Assembly (NCBI GenBank): GCA_016927175.1 | Contig: JAFGNC010000006.1 | Span: 1 to 7,387 of the forward strand | Direction of reading: 5' to 3' | Origin: Gammaproteobacteria bacterium | GTDB lineage: Bacteria > Pseudomonadota > Gammaproteobacteria > Steroidobacterales > Rariloculaceae | DNA length: 7,387 nt | Shown: in pieces, positions 6,026-7,387 of the stretch | How the letters are laid out: each line of letters opens with the position of its first letter | How positions within the stretch are numbered: position 1 is the first letter of the stretch | Position numbers and translations under genes: made by a program | The notes under the pieces: model-generated | Seen by the model: the letters and a program-made list of their open reading frames with translations, nothing else | Databases searched by the model: none | Told to the model about the DNA's origin: nothing

Positions 6026-6064
6026 CCCGTCTTCCATCCGCCCGCGCCGGCGGCGCGGGACGGG
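6026..6064. repeat. Inverted repeat upstream of the aldolase -10
   Basis: A perfect 8-bp arm pair, CCCGCGCC (6041-6048) with GGCGCGGG (6052-6059), has a 3-nt centre. Outer arms CCCGT (6026-6030) and ACGGG (6060-6064) extend it past a 10-nt unpaired stretch. It covers the position where a -35 for the aldolase would lie, so it may be a regulator binding site, or simply GC-rich sequence. Confidence 0.4.
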
Positions 6065-6076
6065 CTCTGCAGATGA

Positions 6077-6084
6077 GCTAGAAT
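6077..6084 (+). promoter_or_regulatory. Candidate -10 element of the aldolase gene
   Basis: GCTAGAAT contains TAGAAT, 5 of 6 to TATAAT. It implies a start near 6091 and a leader of about 44 nt before the GTG at 6135. The expected -35 region (about 6056-6061) has no TTGACA-like sequence, so an activator or an unusual -35 may be involved. Confidence 0.45.
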
Positions 6085-6134
6085 GACGGGCAAGACCACC
6101 CAATCCACTCCGCAGCTTCAGTTCGAGGAATATC

Positions 6135-7028
6135 GTGAGCACGTTCGACGAACAACTTGAGAAGATCCGAACCGAGAAAGGGTTCATCGCTGCCCTCGAC
6201 CAGAGCGGCGGCAGCACACCGAAGGCACTGCGCCTGTACGGCATCAACGAGGACGCGTGGTCCAACGACGAGGAGATGTTCACGGTCGTGCACCAGATGC
6301 GGACGCGCATCGTCACGAGCCCGAGCTTCGACGGCGACCGCATTCTCGGAGCCATTCTGTTCGAGAACACGATGGACCGCGACATCGAAGGTCAGCCGAC
6401 GCCGGATTACCTGTGGAAGCAAAAGCGCGTCGTTCCCTTCCTCAAGGTGGACAAGGGCCTTGCGGAGGAGAAAGACGGCGTCCAGCTGATGAAGCCGATA
6501 CCGGACCTCGATGCGCTGCTCGACAAGGCCGGGCGCAAGAACGTCTTCGGCACGAAGATGCGCTCCGTCATCAAGCACGCGAACAAAGCGGGCATCGCGG
6601 CGATCGTCAGGCAGCAGTTCGAGATCGGGCGGCAGATCCTGGCCAAAGGGCTCGTGCCGATCATCGAGCCGGAGGTGGATATCCATTGCCCGGACAAGGC
6701 CGAGGCGGAGAAACTGCTGAAAGCGGAAATACTGCGCGAGCTGAACGAGCTCGAAGCGGACCAGCGCGTCATGCTGAAGCTGACGCTGCCCGACGAGGAC
6801 AACTTCTACGCCGACTGCATCGCGCACCCGAACGTCCTGAAGGTCGTAGCCCTGTCCGGAGGCTACACGCGCGACGAAGCCAACCAGCGGCTGGCGCGCA
6901 ACAATGGCATGGTCGCGAGCTTCTCCCGCGCTCTGGCCGAGGGGCTGACGGCGCAGCAGTCGGACAAGGAATTCGATGCCGCCCTGAACGAATCCATCGG
7001 CAGCATCTACAAAGCATCCTGCACCTAG
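6135..7028 (+). CDS. fda: Class I fructose-bisphosphate aldolase (297 aa)
   Basis: Cytoplasmic Schiff-base aldolase that interconverts fructose 1,6-bisphosphate with glyceraldehyde 3-phosphate and dihydroxyacetone phosphate in glycolysis and gluconeogenesis, without a metal ion. It closely resembles the roughly 296-aa bacterial class I enzymes such as that of Staphylococcus. Motifs are GFIAALDQSGGSTPKAL (16-32, Asp22), MRTRIVTSPSF (55-65), FLKVDKGLAEE (102-112, Lys104), VPIIEPEVDI (174-183, Glu179), VMLKLTLP (212-219, where Lys215 is the expected Schiff-base lysine), VALSGGYTR (238-246, phosphate site) and ASFSRALAEGL (261-271). The start is GTG with GAGGAA ending 4 nt upstream; the sequence MSTFDEQLEKI fits the family N-terminus. 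No in-frame alternative is better. It is a single gene with its own promoter region, ending inside a hairpin. The symbol is by family resemblance; fbaB-type naming is also used. Confidence 0.95.
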   Translation: MSTFDEQLEKIRTEKGFIAALDQSGGSTPKALRLYGINEDAWSNDEEMFTVVHQMRTRIVTSPSFDGDRILGAILFENTMDRDIEGQPTPDYLWKQKRVVPFLKVDKGLAEEKDGVQLMKPIPDLDALLDKAGRKNVFGTKMRSVIKHANKAGIAAIVRQQFEIGRQILAKGLVPIIEPEVDIHCPDKAEAEKLLKAEILRELNELEADQRVMLKLTLPDEDNFYADCIAHPNVLKVVALSGGYTRDEANQRLARNNGMVASFSRALAEGLTAQQSDKEFDAALNESIGSIYKASCT

Positions 7029-7041
7029 GGCGAGGTGCAGG
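7018..7041 (+). terminator. Hairpin overlapping the aldolase stop codon
   Basis: A perfect 9-bp stem, CCTGCACCT (7018-7026) with AGGTGCAGG (7033-7041), and a 6-nt loop. The left arm includes the last codons and the first base of the TAG stop. No T-run follows, so it is at best a non-canonical terminator or a 3' end stabilising structure. Confidence 0.4.
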
Positions 7042-7066
7042 CGCGGCGTCGCCGATGGCGCCGCGC
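7041..7066 (+). repeat. Second GC-rich hairpin downstream of the aldolase
   Basis: GCGCGGCG (7041-7048) pairs perfectly with CGCCGCGC (7059-7066) around a 10-nt centre. It shares base 7041 with the preceding hairpin and is not followed by a T-run. Confidence 0.4.
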
Positions 7067-7068
7067 GG

Positions 7069-7137
7069 GTGCCGGACCTGGATCCCGTGGTCTGAAGGAC
7101 CGCCGGGGACTTGGAACGTCCGAGGCAGGTCCGGCAC
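7069..7137. repeat. 12-bp inverted repeat enclosing smaller hairpins (branched element)
   Basis: Perfect outer arms, GTGCCGGACCTG (7069-7080) and CAGGTCCGGCAC (7126-7137), enclose 45 nt. Inside, GGTC/GACC (7089-7092 with 7098-7101, extendable to GTGGTC/GACCGC with one G-T pair) and GGAC/GTCC (7107-7110 with 7118-7121) can form two small hairpins, giving a three-way-junction shape. It lies between the ends of two convergent genes. It could be a bidirectional transcription end, a REP-like repeat or a small structured RNA; the sequence alone does not decide. Confidence 0.55.
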
Positions 7138-7153
7138 GTGGCGCGCGTCTTCG

Positions 7154-7387
7154 TCAGTTGCTGCCGCGATATCGGCCGACGTATGCCGCCTTCGCGACCA
7201 CCTTGCCCTGCATCGCCTCGAGCAGCTCCGCGCGCCCGGCCGTCGGCTCCAGGTCGAGCGTCGCATCGAGCGCATAGATCTCGAACACATAATGGTGGTA
7301 ACGGGGCCCCGGAGGGGCGCCGGGGCCGAAGTAGGCGTTCTGGCCGGCGATGTTTCGGCCCTGCACGGCACCGTCGGGCAGCCCGCC
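7154..7387 (-). CDS. PEBP / Raf-kinase-inhibitor-like protein (YbhB/YbcL family), C-terminal part
   Basis: The last 77 codons of a minus-strand gene whose start lies beyond the right edge. The frame is open to the window end and reads GGLPDGAVQGRNIAGQNAYF, then GPGAPPGPRYHHYVFEIYALD, TRAELL-like GRAELLEAMQGKVV, and the end AKAAYVGRYRGSN. The PGxxxHxYVFxxYALD block followed by L-D-L, a helix and the closing V-G-x-Y is characteristic of the bacterial phosphatidylethanolamine-binding-protein family. The GTG at 7366 is an internal valine, not a start, because conserved sequence continues upstream of it. Bacterial members are small, often exported or cytosolic, and of poorly defined function. It is convergent with the aldolase. 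Confidence 0.85.
   Translation of the reverse strand, partial: GGLPDGAVQGRNIAGQNAYFGPGAPPGPRYHHYVFEIYALDATLDLEPTAGRAELLEAMQGKVVAKAAYVGRYRGSN

Noticed and set aside
6078..6827. 249-codon minus-strand open frame antisense to the aldolase
   Set aside because: No motif or start signal; the plus strand is an unmistakable class I aldolase throughout.
1..7387. A new defence, mobile or biosynthetic system
   Set aside because: I looked for nucleases, helicases, integrases, direct repeats, reverse transcriptase, toxin-antitoxin pairs and biosynthetic enzymes on both strands and saw none. The only gene pair of unknown function is the tandem membrane-protein operon.

Overview
The window is a high-GC (roughly two thirds G+C by eye) chromosomal segment from a Gram-negative bacterium. 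Two products carry Sec signal peptides, the genes use Shine-Dalgarno sites and a mix of ATG and GTG starts, and several proteins look proteobacterial. A gammaproteobacterium is my best guess, but nothing here fixes the genus. There is no tRNA, rRNA, CRISPR array, transposase, phage gene or defence gene. The genes look like ordinary housekeeping and accessory metabolism.

Layout from left to right. (1) A minus-strand hexameric-type glutamate dehydrogenase (gdhA, 93-1439, GTG start), read divergently from (2) a plus-strand exported PQQ-dependent aldose (sugar) dehydrogenase (1760-2986). The 320 bp between them hold -10-like elements on both strands and a two-hairpin leader in front of the sugar dehydrogenase. 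(3) A strong UUCG-loop terminator (3008-3037) closes the sugar dehydrogenase. About 345 non-coding bases follow, with one candidate promoter. (4) Two tandem, translationally coupled small membrane proteins (3332-3832 and 3846-4364) are recognisable paralogues of each other and probably belong to the uncharacterised DUF6644-type family. (5) A convergent minus-strand periplasmic thioredoxin-fold protein with a long helical C-terminal domain (4365-5927) has a stop codon directly abutting that of the membrane pair. (6) A divergent promoter region (5928-6134) is followed by a plus-strand class I fructose-bisphosphate aldolase (6135-7028, GTG start). (7) A 125-bp spacer packed with inverted repeats precedes (8) the C-terminal end of a minus-strand PEBP/Raf-kinase-inhibitor-like (YbhB/YbcL family) protein, which runs off the right edge.

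How the genes work together. GdhA (ammonium assimilation into glutamate) and the aldolase (glycolysis/gluconeogenesis) are central cytoplasmic metabolism. The sugar dehydrogenase and the thioredoxin-fold protein act in the periplasm. Only the two membrane proteins form an evident operon; the others appear to be separately transcribed single genes.

I found no convincing new multi-gene system. The items most worth a second look are the tandem membrane-protein pair with matched charged residues in its membrane segments, the branched inverted-repeat element at 7069-7137, the leader hairpins of the sugar dehydrogenase, and the zero-spacing convergent gene ends sharing one palindrome.
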